Shown piece by piece: positions 24,450-33,237 of a stretch of 36,075 bases of DNA. Position numbers and translations under genes: made by a program. The stretch spans positions 1 through 36,075 of the forward strand of contig JAHJTL010000117.1 in assembly GCA_018829775.1 (NCBI GenBank). Direction: 5' to 3'. The notes under the pieces are model-generated. The model saw nothing but the letters and a program-made list of their open reading frames with translations, searched no databases and was not told the DNA's origin. The first letter of the stretch is position 1. Each line of letters begins with the position of its first letter. The stretch is from Chloroflexota bacterium. Lineage in GTDB: Bacteria > Chloroflexota > Dehalococcoidia > Dehalococcoidales > RBG-16-60-22.

Positions 24450-26462
24450 ATGGATTCAATGGTTCTGCGTATACTGATTATTCTGGCGGGTGTGCTGGCT
24501 CTCGGTTTCGTTGGCTACCTGGTTAGGACGATTGTTCGCGAAAGCCCGGGCAATGAGAAAATGCAGGAGATTTCCCAGGCCATTCGGCAGGGGGCGATGG
24601 CCTTCCTGCGCCGCGAATTCACCACACTGGCCATCTTCACCGTGGTGGTCTTCATTATCCTGGCCGTATTCATTGAACCGAGGCCATATGTCGCCATCGC
24701 TTACCTCTGCGGCACGTTTACCTCGGCACTGGCGGGCTGGCTGGGAATGAACATCGCCACCCTGGCCAATGCCAGGACGGCCAATGCCGCCATCGGGAGC
24801 TGGGCCAGGGGACTGAAAATCGCCTTCTCCAGCGGTGCGGTAATGGGCTTCTGCGTCGTCGGCCTGGGACTGCTCGGCCTTTCCATCATCGCCTTTATCT
24901 GGCCCGACAGCCATGTCTGGCTGGGATTTGCCTTCGGTGCTTCTTCGGTAGCTCTGTTCCTGAGGGCGGGCGGTGGCATCTTCACCAAGAGCGCGGATGT
25001 CGGTGCTGACCTGGTGGGCAAAGTGGAGAAAGGCATTCCCGAGGACGACCCGCGCAATCCGGCGGTTATCGCTGACAACGTCGGTGATAACGTCGGTGAC
25101 GTGGCCGGCATGGGCTCTGACCTGTATGAATCCTATGTTTCGGCAATTGCCGCCTCGATGGTGCTGGGTGTCATCGTCCTCGGTGCAGCGAAAGGCATGC
25201 TGTTGCCTCTGGCACTTAGCGGGGCGGGCATCGTGTGCTCGATAATCGGCGCCCTTTCGGTAAAGCCAAAAGATATAGACGCTGAATTTGAGAAGCAGGT
25301 TGCTATGGCGCATGGTGCCATGAACCGGGGCGTATATGTGAGCAACATCCTGATGATAATCGCCAGCTTTTTGATTATCTGGTTCTATGTTGGCGAGCTC
25401 GGGCTATTCTGGGCGCTGGTATCCGGTCTTATCGCCGGCTTCCTTATCGCGCAGGCGACGGAATACTTTACGTCGGCGGAGCATGGTCCGGCGAAGAAGA
25501 TAGCCAAGGCGGCTCAAAGTGGTGCCGCAGTTACCATTATTGAAGGCTTCGCCACTGGCCTGATGAGCACCGTCATCCCCGTCCTTCTCGTCGCTGCCGC
25601 TACGGTGTTCGCCTACATTTTCGGCGGTCTGCTGGGAATTGCCGTTGCCGCCATGGGCATGCTCATCAACCTGGGTATGTTACTGGCCATGGACTGCTAC
25701 GGCCCGATTGCGGATAACTCGGCGGGTATAGCGCAGATGGCCAATCTGGGCAAGAGAGTCAGAGAACGCTGTGAAGCCCTCGATTCGGTAGGTAACACTA
25801 CAGCTGCCCTGGGCAAGGGATTTGCCATTGCCTCGGCAGCGCTAGCCTCGCTGGCCTGGCTGGCCACTTACTTTAAAGTGGCCAATATTGACATTGCCAG
25901 CCTGACCAATGTGGCGGTTATCACTGGAGTGCTAATTGGTGGCATGCTTACCTTTGTCTTCAGTGCCCTGGCGATGAAAGGTGTCGGGGCGGGCAGTTTT
26001 GCCATCGTCAACGAGGTGAGAAGGCAGTTTCGTGAGATAAAGGGGCTGATGGAAGGTACTGCCAAGCCCGATTACGTAGCCTGTGTGGATATCGCCACCA
26101 AGAGGGCGTTGAAATCAATGATGCTGCCGGGCGTGCTGGTGCTGGTGGTGCCGTTAATCCTCGGCTTTACGCTGGGACCGGAGGCGGTCGCCGGCCTACT
26201 CGTCGGGTCGCTGCTTACCGGTTTCCTGATGGCGGTGATGATGGCCAATGCCGGTGGCGCCTGGGACAATGCCAAGAAATTCATTGAAGCCGGCAACTAT
26301 GGCGGCAAGGGCAGCGAGGCGCACAAGGCGGCCGTTATCGGTGATACCGTTGGTGACCCATTCAAAGATACGGCCGGGCCTTCACTGAACATACTTATCA
26401 AGCTGGTGGGTAAAGTGGCAGTTATCTTCGGGCCGGTCTTCATAATGTTTGTGCCGCTATAA
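24450..26462 (+). CDS. hppA: Membrane-bound ion-translocating pyrophosphatase
   Basis: Hydrolyses pyrophosphate and pumps H+ and/or Na+ across the membrane. 670 residues with some 15-16 hydrophobic segments. The substrate site is visible as DVGADLVGKVEKGIPEDDPR and NVGDNVGDVAGMGSDLYES, and near the end DTVGDPFKDTAGPSLNILI. GNTTAALGKG has Ala at the position where K+-independent enzymes have Lys, so this should be a K+-dependent type (family rule). Whether it moves H+ or Na+ cannot be decided by eye. AGGAGG precedes the ATG. Confidence 0.96.
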   Translation: MDSMVLRILIILAGVLALGFVGYLVRTIVRESPGNEKMQEISQAIRQGAMAFLRREFTTLAIFTVVVFIILAVFIEPRPYVAIAYLCGTFTSALAGWLGMNIATLANARTANAAIGSWARGLKIAFSSGAVMGFCVVGLGLLGLSIIAFIWPDSHVWLGFAFGASSVALFLRAGGGIFTKSADVGADLVGKVEKGIPEDDPRNPAVIADNVGDNVGDVAGMGSDLYESYVSAIAASMVLGVIVLGAAKGMLLPLALSGAGIVCSIIGALSVKPKDIDAEFEKQVAMAHGAMNRGVYVSNILMIIASFLIIWFYVGELGLFWALVSGLIAGFLIAQATEYFTSAEHGPAKKIAKAAQSGAAVTIIEGFATGLMSTVIPVLLVAAATVFAYIFGGLLGIAVAAMGMLINLGMLLAMDCYGPIADNSAGIAQMANLGKRVRERCEALDSVGNTTAALGKGFAIASAALASLAWLATYFKVANIDIASLTNVAVITGVLIGGMLTFVFSALAMKGVGAGSFAIVNEVRRQFREIKGLMEGTAKPDYVACVDIATKRALKSMMLPGVLVLVVPLILGFTLGPEAVAGLLVGSLLTGFLMAVMMANAGGAWDNAKKFIEAGNYGGKGSEAHKAAVIGDTVGDPFKDTAGPSLNILIKLVGKVAVIFGPVFIMFVPL

Positions 26463-26476
26463 ATTATAAATCCTTC

Positions 26477-27094
26477 TCAAGTCAGAAACGGGTTATTCCG
26501 GCGCTCAGCACCGATTGTTGTCTGCGGGCCGTGGCCCGGGTACACAACGGTCTCGTCGGGCAGAGCCATAAGCCTGGACTGAAGGCTATTTAAAAGCTGG
26601 GCATAATCCCCGCCGGGCAGGTCGAAGCGGCCGATGCCGTAATTGAAAAGGGTGTCGCCGCTGAAAAGGACACCGTGTCCAAGCAGGCAAATGCCGCCGG
26701 GGGTATGTCCCGGTGTGTGAATCACCTTGAAATGAAGCTCGCCTATGTCTATACTGTCTCCATCCTTGAGCAATTTGTCCGGGGGAGGTGGGGTTGGACA
26801 GTAAAAACCGAAGGCGAGGGCGAGCGTACCCTGCCTGTGGTATTCGGCGTCATCGGTATGAACCATGATTTCGGCACCGGTGACTTCCTTGACCTCCTTC
26901 AGGGCGGCGATATGGTCGGGATGTCCATGGGTGAGGATAATGAACCTGATGGTTAGTCCAAGTTCCTCAACGCTCCGCAATATATTCTCGGCTTCATCCG
27001 CCGGGTCAATGATAACTCCCACTTTGGTGGCCTCATCGCCGACGATGTAGCAGTTGGACGCCAGCGGCCCGACAACAAGTGGTTTAAGTATCAT
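26477..27094 (-). CDS. MBL-fold metallo-hydrolase (glyoxalase II-like)
   Basis: A 205-residue hydrolase with the metal-binding THGHPDH (His56, His58, Asp60, His61), HTPGHTPGG, FSGDTLF and YPGHGP motifs in order. It resembles hydroxyacylglutathione-hydrolase-like proteins, but the substrate is unknown and glutathione use need not be assumed. I place the start at the ATG at 27094; the ATG at 27115 coincides with a TATAAT box (27119-27114) and would precede the transcript. It converges on hppA and diverges from ribF. Confidence 0.9.
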   Translation of the reverse strand: MILKPLVVGPLASNCYIVGDEATKVGVIIDPADEAENILRSVEELGLTIRFIILTHGHPDHIAALKEVKEVTGAEIMVHTDDAEYHRQGTLALAFGFYCPTPPPPDKLLKDGDSIDIGELHFKVIHTPGHTPGGICLLGHGVLFSGDTLFNYGIGRFDLPGGDYAQLLNSLQSRLMALPDETVVYPGHGPQTTIGAERRNNPFLT

Positions 27095-27207
27095 TGTGCT
27101 TTCGCTATCAACCATTATATTGAAAAGCGTCAGCCTTCACTGACGCCGACTCTGCATTTTACCACTATGCCCAATTCTGCTCAAGGTTGATAAACCATGA
27201 TGTTTAA

Positions 27208-27237
27208 TTGACGTTCAAGCCCGGCTTGTGCTACTAT
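27208..27237 (+). promoter_or_regulatory. Promoter of ribF
   Basis: TTGACG (27208-27213), 18-base spacer, TACTAT (27232-27237). Gives a leader of about 105 bases before the ATG. Confidence 0.6.
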
Positions 27238-27265
27238 GAAGACATTCCAGAGAGTCGGCCAAAGC

Positions 27266-27289
27266 GGGGTTTGCATAGAGCCCCTTTTT
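27266..27289 (+). terminator. Terminator-like hairpin in the ribF leader
   Basis: GGGGTT pairs with AGCCCC (one G-U) around TGCATAG, followed by T5 (27285-27289). It lies downstream of the predicted ribF promoter, so attenuation is possible. No conserved FMN riboswitch elements are visible. Confidence 0.55.
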
Positions 27290-27349
27290 CATTTTATCCT
27301 TATAGCAGGCTGGAAGTAAGTTACAGGCAATTACTGGCAGGAAAAGGCA

Positions 27350-28282
27350 ATGCTGGTCGAGGAAGAACTGGCCCGGTCTTCACCGGAAAAAGACACACTC
27401 CTCACCGTTGGTGTGTTTGACGGCGTGCACCTCGGTCACAAGCATCTGATTTCACAGCTGGTGGGCAAGGCGGAGCAGGAGGGTTTGATGAGCGGGGTGG
27501 TAACGTTTCGGCAGCACCCCCAGGAGGTGATGCGCCCGGGTATGAAGTTGCCCTTTCTGACCAACCTTGCGGAGAGGGAAAAGCTGCTCAAAAATGAAGG
27601 GGTGGATATTATCGTTCCGCTTACCTTTATCGCTGAGACTGCTCAGCTTAATGCGCGCGATTTCATCGGTCTGCTTGTAAAATACCTGCACATGCGCGGT
27701 ATGGTAATCGGGCCTGACTTCGCCCTGGGTAAAAAACGGGAAGGCAACGCAGATGCGCTCTATTTATTGGGGCGTGAACAGGGCTTCAGCGTTACCGTGG
27801 TGCCTCCGGTGGTAGTCGATGGAGAAATTGTGAGCAGCACCGCCATCAGAAAGGCTCTGTCGGACGGAGATGTGCATAAGGTGAAGCGGCTGGCTGGCCG
27901 CAGCTTCAGCCTCCGGGGTCATGTTGTAGCGGGTGCCGGGAGGGGAGTGGCGCTGGGATTTCCGACCGCCAATCTGGATATCGGCCCCGAGCAGGCTCTA
28001 CCAGCAGACGGGGTTTATGCCAGCTGGGTGAGTATTGACGGCGAAACTTTCCCCTCATTGACCAATATCGGTACCAGCCCTACCTTCGGTGATGGCCGGC
28101 GGGCGGTGGAGGTCTACATTGTTGATTACGAGAGTGACCTCTACAGGCGTGAAATAGAAATCGAGTTTGTGGAACGGTTGCGCGGAGAAAAGAGATTCGA
28201 TAGCATAGAAGAGCTGAAAAGACAGATAGCCGAAGATGTAAAACGGGGCGTCGCCTTATTGAACGCTAAAGGTGGAAGGTAA
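27350..28282 (+). CDS. ribF: Bifunctional riboflavin kinase / FAD synthetase
   Basis: Converts riboflavin to FMN and then FAD. 310 residues in two domains: an N-terminal nucleotidyltransferase with GVFDGVHLGHKHLI (about residues 23-36), VVTFRQHPQEVM and SSTAIRKALSDGDV; and a C-terminal flavokinase with GRGVALGFPTANL, YASWVSI and LTNIGTSPTFGDGRRAVE. ATG at 27350. tyrS starts only two bases after the stop, so the two share a transcript. Confidence 0.96.
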   Translation: MLVEEELARSSPEKDTLLTVGVFDGVHLGHKHLISQLVGKAEQEGLMSGVVTFRQHPQEVMRPGMKLPFLTNLAEREKLLKNEGVDIIVPLTFIAETAQLNARDFIGLLVKYLHMRGMVIGPDFALGKKREGNADALYLLGREQGFSVTVVPPVVVDGEIVSSTAIRKALSDGDVHKVKRLAGRSFSLRGHVVAGAGRGVALGFPTANLDIGPEQALPADGVYASWVSIDGETFPSLTNIGTSPTFGDGRRAVEVYIVDYESDLYRREIEIEFVERLRGEKRFDSIEELKRQIAEDVKRGVALLNAKGGR

Positions 28283-28284
28283 AC

Positions 28285-29592
28285 ATGAAAGACCAGGTAA
28301 GAAAAACGACTGAGAAAGAAGAAAAATTCCTTCTACGACGGGGGGTAGCTGAAATCATCGTTGAGGATGAAATGATTGCGCTGCTCCGCTCCGGAAGAAA
28401 GTTGAGATTGAAGGAGGGGTTCGACCCCAGTTTCCCCGATATCCACCTCGGGCACATGGTGTCGCTGCGGAAGCTGCGCCAGTTTCAGGAACTTGGCCAT
28501 CAGGTGGTGCTCATCGTCGCCGACTGGACGGCCCGGATAGGCGACCCGAGCGGCGCTTCGGCAACCCGGCCCATGCTCACTGTGGAGCAGGTGCGGGCCA
28601 ATGCCCAGACCTATATGGAGCAATTTTTCAAGGTGGTGGATAAGGCAAGGACCGAAGTGAGGTGGCAGAGCGAGTGGTTCGATAAGTTCACACTAACGGA
28701 AGTAATTCAGCTGACCAGCAAATTCACCGTTGCCCAGTTTTTAGCGCGTGATGATTTTAATGCCCGGTACAATGACGGGCGGCCGATTGCGCTAACCGAG
28801 TTCATGTACCCGCTGCTCCAGGCATATGACTCGGTGGCAATAGAGGCGGACGTTGAGTTCGGTGGCACCGACCAGAAGTTTAACTTCCTGGTGGGAAGAG
28901 AACTCCAGTCCATGATGGGGCAGCCTCCCCAGCAGTGTTTTATGACGCCGCTTCTGGTGGGCACCGACGGCAGCCAGAAGATGAGCAAGAGCCTGGGGAA
29001 CTACATCGGCGTGGTGGAGACACCGGATGAAATCTATGGTAAGACAATGTCCATCCGTGACGACCTGATTATCCAGTATTTTGAACTGGTGACCGATGTG
29101 CCGGATGATGAACTGGAGGAATTCAGACAGGCACTGGATAACAATGCGGTAAATCCGATGGAGCTGAAAAAACGTCTGGCCAGGGAAATTGTGAGTCAGC
29201 TCTATAGTAAAAAGGCAGCCACTGCGGCTGAAGAGCAATTTGCTAAGGTTGTGCAGAGAAAAGAAGTGCCTGAAGAGATACGGCAAGTAAAGATAACTGA
29301 AGAATTGCTACAAAAAATAAAAGCCCGCTCATTTAAGGAAGTGGGACTTGTGGTTAGCATTAGAGAGGTCGGCAAGCCCGAGACTGAGGAGTTGATTGTA
29401 TCAGTTCCTTTGCTGTTATGTGAGATAGACCTAGCTAAAAGTCGTAGTGATGCCAAGCGTCTTATAGCACAAGAGTCTGTTCGCATAGATAACAGGACAG
29501 TTTATGAGAAACGCGGTAATATCAAGGTAGGCAGCGTCATCGTCATCAAGGTAGGCAAGCGGCGTTTTGTGAGAGTGGTTTTTGCTAATTAG
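28285..29592 (+). CDS. tyrS: Tyrosyl-tRNA synthetase
   Basis: Charges tRNA-Tyr; class I synthetase, 435 residues. HIGH-type motif HLGH (54-57), WTARIGDPSG, the tyrosine-site YPLLQAYDSVAIEADVEFGG, KMSKS (232-236) and a C-terminal S4 RNA-binding domain (DLAKSRSDAKRLIAQESVRI). From about base 29200 codon use becomes AT-rich (about 35% GC in 29281-29340 against 72% in 28501-28560). In the same frame just past the stop lies a second copy of the C-terminal peptide KVGKRRFIRV. Together these suggest the 3' third was replaced by recombination. No T-box precedes it. Confidence 0.96.
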   Translation: MKDQVRKTTEKEEKFLLRRGVAEIIVEDEMIALLRSGRKLRLKEGFDPSFPDIHLGHMVSLRKLRQFQELGHQVVLIVADWTARIGDPSGASATRPMLTVEQVRANAQTYMEQFFKVVDKARTEVRWQSEWFDKFTLTEVIQLTSKFTVAQFLARDDFNARYNDGRPIALTEFMYPLLQAYDSVAIEADVEFGGTDQKFNFLVGRELQSMMGQPPQQCFMTPLLVGTDGSQKMSKSLGNYIGVVETPDEIYGKTMSIRDDLIIQYFELVTDVPDDELEEFRQALDNNAVNPMELKKRLAREIVSQLYSKKAATAAEEQFAKVVQRKEVPEEIRQVKITEELLQKIKARSFKEVGLVVSIREVGKPETEELIVSVPLLLCEIDLAKSRSDAKRLIAQESVRIDNRTVYEKRGNIKVGSVIVIKVGKRRFVRVVFAN

Positions 29593-29595
29593 GAA

Positions 29596-29664
29596 AGTGG
29601 CAGCATTATCAAAGTCGGCAAACGCCGCTTTATCAGGGTAATAAATACTGATAGAATAAAATAA
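29596..29664 (+). pseudogene. Leftover of a tyrS 3' end
   Basis: In frame with tyrS but beyond its stop codon, these bases read SGSIIKVGKRRFIRVINTD and end in TAA. The live tyrS ends GSVIVIKVGKRRFVRV. The remnant uses GC-richer codons like the tyrS 5' part, so it looks like the original C-terminus left behind when a foreign 3' segment with its own stop was recombined in. Confidence 0.7.
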
Positions 29665-29678
29665 ACAAGGAGTTCAAA

Positions 29679-30761
29679 ATGGGACAATTGCGTATTCCAG
29701 GGCCTACCCCGTGCCCGTCGGAAGTCCTGCAGGCGATGGCCTGGCAGATGATAAACCACCGCGGGCCGGAATTCGGGGAGATGCTGCATGATGTTACCGC
29801 CAAGCTGAAACAGCTATTCCAGACCAAAAACGACCTGTACCTGCTGACAGGTTCCGGGACGGGGGGACTGGAGGCGGCAATTGTCAATACTCTCTCTCCA
29901 GGGGATAAGGTCCTTTCCGTGACGGTGGGAGTGTTCGGGGAGCGGTTTACCGACATGGCGGCGGAGTTTGGCGCCGAGGTTATCCCGCTCCGCTTTGAGT
30001 ATGGCAGGGTGGCTGACCCCGACGAAGTACGACGCGCATTGCAAAAGGAATCGGAAATCAAGGCCGTGCTGATAACACATAATGAAACCTCGACCGGCGT
30101 TACCAATGACCTGGCGGCCATCAGCTCCGTGGTCAAGGAGTTTGATAAACTGCTGCTGGTCGATGCCATCAGCAGCCTGGGCTCGATTGACCTGCCAGTG
30201 GACAAATGGCGCTGCGATGTAACCGTAACTGCCTCCCAGAAAGGGTGGATGGTACCTCCGGGCATGGCGATGGTCAGCGTCAGCAAGGAGGCGTGGCAGG
30301 CGCATGCCAAAGCCAAAATGCCCCGTTTCAACTGGGACTTTGCCAGAGCTCAAAAATATCTGGAGATAGGGCAGACACCCTGGACGCCGGCGATATCAAT
30401 CGTGTTTGCCCTCTCGGTGGCGCTGGACTTGCTGCTTGAGGAAGGATTACCCAACATCTTCGCCCGTCAGGCCAGGATAGGCAATGCGGCCCGGGAGGGG
30501 GTGAAATCGCTGGGATTATCTCTCTTCGCCGACGAGAAGTACGCTTCCGACACAGTTACTGCCGTGACCGTCAAGGACGGCCTGGATGTAAAGGGACTGC
30601 TCAAAATACTGCGCGAGGAATACCAGATAGTGCTTGCCGGCGGCCAGCAGAGCCTGCAGGGTAAGATATTCCGCATCGGGCACCTGGGCCTGATAACAGA
30701 AGAGGATATCAAAGAGATAATCTCAGCCCTGAAAGAGGTGTTGCCCAGGGTAAGCAAGTAA
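29679..30761 (+). CDS. Class V aminotransferase (alanine-glyoxylate / serine-pyruvate type)
   Basis: PLP-dependent transaminase, 360 residues. LRIPGPTPCPSEVL and MINHRGPEF at the N-terminus, LTGSGTGGLEAAIVNTLSPG, THNETSTGV, VDAISSLGSIDLPVD and the PLP-lysine region ASQKGWMVPPGMAM. The family includes serine-glyoxylate, alanine-glyoxylate and phosphoserine-like transaminases; the substrate cannot be fixed from sequence. No serA is adjacent. AAGGAG precedes the ATG. It follows tyrS and its remnant and is closed by a terminator. Confidence 0.9.
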   Translation: MGQLRIPGPTPCPSEVLQAMAWQMINHRGPEFGEMLHDVTAKLKQLFQTKNDLYLLTGSGTGGLEAAIVNTLSPGDKVLSVTVGVFGERFTDMAAEFGAEVIPLRFEYGRVADPDEVRRALQKESEIKAVLITHNETSTGVTNDLAAISSVVKEFDKLLLVDAISSLGSIDLPVDKWRCDVTVTASQKGWMVPPGMAMVSVSKEAWQAHAKAKMPRFNWDFARAQKYLEIGQTPWTPAISIVFALSVALDLLLEEGLPNIFARQARIGNAAREGVKSLGLSLFADEKYASDTVTAVTVKDGLDVKGLLKILREEYQIVLAGGQQSLQGKIFRIGHLGLITEEDIKEIISALKEVLPRVSK

Positions 30762-30838
30762 CATGCTGTGGAGTACAGAGAGCGCATGAGACCGCCGCAG
30801 GTACAATAATAAACGTCTCATTGAAACGGCGATTACAG

Positions 30839-30860
30839 GAGGGGCATACGCTCCTCTTTT
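30839..30860 (+). terminator. Terminator after the class V aminotransferase
   Basis: GAGGGGC (30839-30845), loop ATAC, GCTCCTC (30850-30856) with one G-U pair, then TTTT. Confidence 0.75.
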
Positions 30861-30883
30861 CGTTTCCACAGCTATATTTCAAA

Positions 30884-30912
30884 TTGACTTGACATATAGG
30901 TAATGCTATCAT
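30884..30912 (+). promoter_or_regulatory. Promoter of the udg-rnj-ftsK operon
   Basis: TTGACT (30884-30889), 17-base spacer, TATCAT (30907-30912). A second TTGACA at 30889 has a spacing too short to pair with this -10. Confidence 0.7.
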
Positions 30913-30966
30913 AAGCACAGAAGTCGGAAGGCCGATTTATTAAGCTTGATTGAACCCCTGAGTGAT

Positions 30967-31563
30967 ATGACGACGCTAAGTGAGCTTAATCAGGAAATTG
31001 CCCGCTGTGTGCTGTGCGAGATAGCCAAGTATCGGACCAATACCGTACCCGGAGAGGGCCCGGAAGATGCTGAAATCATGTTTATCGGTGAAGCTCCGGG
31101 CTGGCATGAAGACCAGCAGGGACGGCCTTTTGTCGGGCCAGCCGGCCACTATCTGGAGCAACTTCTGGCGTCCATTGGCCTGACGCGGCGTCAGGTCTTT
31201 ATCGCTAATGTTATCAAGTGCCGCCCCGCAAACAATCGTGACCCATTGCCGACGGAAATTCAGAACTGCCAGAAATGGCTCGACCAGCAGATGGATACCA
31301 TCAAGCCGAAAATGGTTGTTACGCTGGGTCGTTATTCGATGGCCAGGTTTTTCCCGGGTAAAAGTATAAGCAAAATTCATGGCACTGCGGTCAAGCAGGA
31401 CAGCACTATTTTATTTGCCATGTACCACCCGGCAGCGGCGCTCCACCAACAGAGTTTGCGGCAGGCAATAGAGGCGGACATGAAAAAGATACCTGCCGTT
31501 CTTGCCGAGACGAAAAGTGTTCCCGAAGCTGAGCCCGGAGCCCAGCAGTTGAGTATGTTCTAG
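30967..31563 (+). CDS. udg: Uracil-DNA glycosylase, family 4 (iron-sulfur)
   Basis: Removes uracil from DNA arising from cytosine deamination. 198 residues. Cluster cysteines at 14, 17, 85 and 101 ([19 protein letters not shown]) match the family 4 spacing. Motif A is [17 protein letters not shown] and motif B is YHPAAAL. The last residues QQLSMF look like a sliding-clamp-binding tail. ATG at 30967 is preferred; a TTG at 30946 would add seven residues. Ten bases before rnj. Confidence 0.94.
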   Translation: MTTLSELNQEIARCVLCEIAKYRTNTVPGEGPEDAEIMFIGEAPGWHEDQQGRPFVGPAGHYLEQLLASIGLTRRQVFIANVIKCRPANNRDPLPTEIQNCQKWLDQQMDTIKPKMVVTLGRYSMARFFPGKSISKIHGTAVKQDSTILFAMYHPAAALHQQSLRQAIEADMKKIPAVLAETKSVPEAEPGAQQLSMF

Positions 31564-31573
31564 GACTGGTTAT

Positions 31574-33232
31574 ATGGCTAAATCGAAGTTGAAGCTCATT
31601 CCCCTCGGCGGTCTTAGCGAAATCGGCAAGAATATGATGCTGCTGGAATATGAGAACGACATTTTAATCATTGACGCCGGACTCATGTTTCCAGGTGAGG
31701 ATATGCTCGGCATTGACCTAGTAATCCCCGACATCAATTACCTTCTGGATAAGAAAGACAAAATAAGGGGCATTGTCGTCACTCACGGTCACGAAGACCA
31801 TATCGGCGCGCTGCCCTATATTTTAGCGCAACTGAATGTTCCCGTCTATGCTACCCGCCTGACCAGTGGCATGATACGCGTCAAGCTCAAGGAGCGGAGA
31901 GCGCTGGCTCACGCCGAACTCAAAGTGGTATCGCCCGGCGAACAGATCACGCTGGGAGTATTCAAGGTGGAGTTCTTTCCCGTCTGTCACAGTGTTCCCG
32001 ATGCCGCCGGCCTCATTATATATACCCCGGTTGGCGTTGTGGTACACAGTGGCGATTTCAAGCTCGACTATACGCCGGTCAGCGGCAAGCCAACCGACCT
32101 TTCGCGTCTGGCCCAGATGGGGACACAGGGGGTTTTGCTCCTTCTTTCCGACTCCACCTACGCCGAACTCCCCGGCTATACGCCGTCGGAAAAGGTGGTT
32201 GGAGAGACCCTGGACCACATCATGGCCGATGCCCCGGGGAGGGTAATCGTTACCACCTTTTCCTCGCTGATATCACGCGTCCAGCAGGTGATTGATGCTG
32301 CGGCCAAGCACGGACGACGTGTTTTCATTGTCGGCCGCAGTATGAGCGACACGGTGCGCATGGCACTGGAGCTCGGTTATATCCAGGCTCCAGATGGAAT
32401 CCTGGGCAGAATCGATGAGGCTCGTGGCCTTCCACACGATAAAATCGTGTTTGTTACCACCGGCAGTCAGGGGGAGCCCACCTCGGCGCTGGTGCGCATG
32501 GCAAATCGTGACCACCCCAACGTTAACATTCACCCCGGGGATACCATCGTAATGTCGGCAACGCCGATACCCGGCAATGAGGCCGTTGTCAACCGCACGG
32601 TGGACAACCTTTTCAAGCAGGGAGCACGGGTGCTGTACGACAAGGTGGCACAGGTGCATGTTCACGGGCACGGCAGCCAGGAAGAGCTCAAATTACTGCT
32701 CAACCTGGTCAAACCAAAATTCTTCATGCCCATTCACGGTGAATACCGCCACCTCAGCCTGCACGCCAAGCTGGCTGAATCAGTGGGCATCGCGAAGGAA
32801 AATATCTTTGTTCTGGAGGACGGGGATATTCTTGAGCTCGACGCGCAATCGGCCAGAAAAGATGGCAAGGTCGGTTCGGGTAACGTGTATGTTGATGGAT
32901 TGAGCGTCGGAGATATCGGCGGCGTGGTGCTGCGCAATCGACGCATGCTCTCCAAAGACGGCATCGTGGTGGCGATCATCGCGGTGAACCGGCAGACGGG
33001 CAAGCTGGTGGGGCGTCCCGATGTTGTGACTCGCGGTTTTGTCAATACCAGGGAGTCCAAAGAGATGCTCGAGGAAAGCCGTGACCTGCTGGCCAAGGTT
33101 CTGGACCACAGCGGAGGCAAGGCTGCTGAGTGGAGCTTCGTCAATGCCAAGGTGAGGGATACGCTGGACAAGTTTTACTATGATAAGACCAAGCGCCGCC
33201 CGATGATTCTTCCATTCATGGTCAGGGTATAG
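31574..33232 (+). CDS. rnj: Ribonuclease J
   Basis: Metallo-beta-lactamase/beta-CASP nuclease with 5'-exo and endonuclease activity in mRNA decay and rRNA maturation. 552 residues. The zinc site is THGHEDHIG (His71, His73, Asp75, His76). HSVPDAAGLII, HSGDFKLDYTPV and the beta-CASP strings FSSLISRVQQVIDAA, GSQGEPTSALVRMA and MPIHGEYRHL follow. The C-terminal domain is present and of normal length. Lies between a uracil glycosylase and ftsK, with 5-10 base gaps. Confidence 0.97.
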   Translation: MAKSKLKLIPLGGLSEIGKNMMLLEYENDILIIDAGLMFPGEDMLGIDLVIPDINYLLDKKDKIRGIVVTHGHEDHIGALPYILAQLNVPVYATRLTSGMIRVKLKERRALAHAELKVVSPGEQITLGVFKVEFFPVCHSVPDAAGLIIYTPVGVVVHSGDFKLDYTPVSGKPTDLSRLAQMGTQGVLLLLSDSTYAELPGYTPSEKVVGETLDHIMADAPGRVIVTTFSSLISRVQQVIDAAAKHGRRVFIVGRSMSDTVRMALELGYIQAPDGILGRIDEARGLPHDKIVFVTTGSQGEPTSALVRMANRDHPNVNIHPGDTIVMSATPIPGNEAVVNRTVDNLFKQGARVLYDKVAQVHVHGHGSQEELKLLLNLVKPKFFMPIHGEYRHLSLHAKLAESVGIAKENIFVLEDGDILELDAQSARKDGKVGSGNVYVDGLSVGDIGGVVLRNRRMLSKDGIVVAIIAVNRQTGKLVGRPDVVTRGFVNTRESKEMLEESRDLLAKVLDHSGGKAAEWSFVNAKVRDTLDKFYYDKTKRRPMILPFMVRV

Positions 33233-33237
33233 TTGTT

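Noticed and set aside
24456-25313. 285-codon minus-strand frame opposite hppA
   Set aside because: Antisense shadow of conserved pyrophosphatase motifs; the peptide is His/Asp/Gln-rich without domain character.
27238-27349. FMN riboswitch ahead of ribF
   Set aside because: The leader is too short and lacks the conserved RFN-element sequences; only a simple hairpin is visible.
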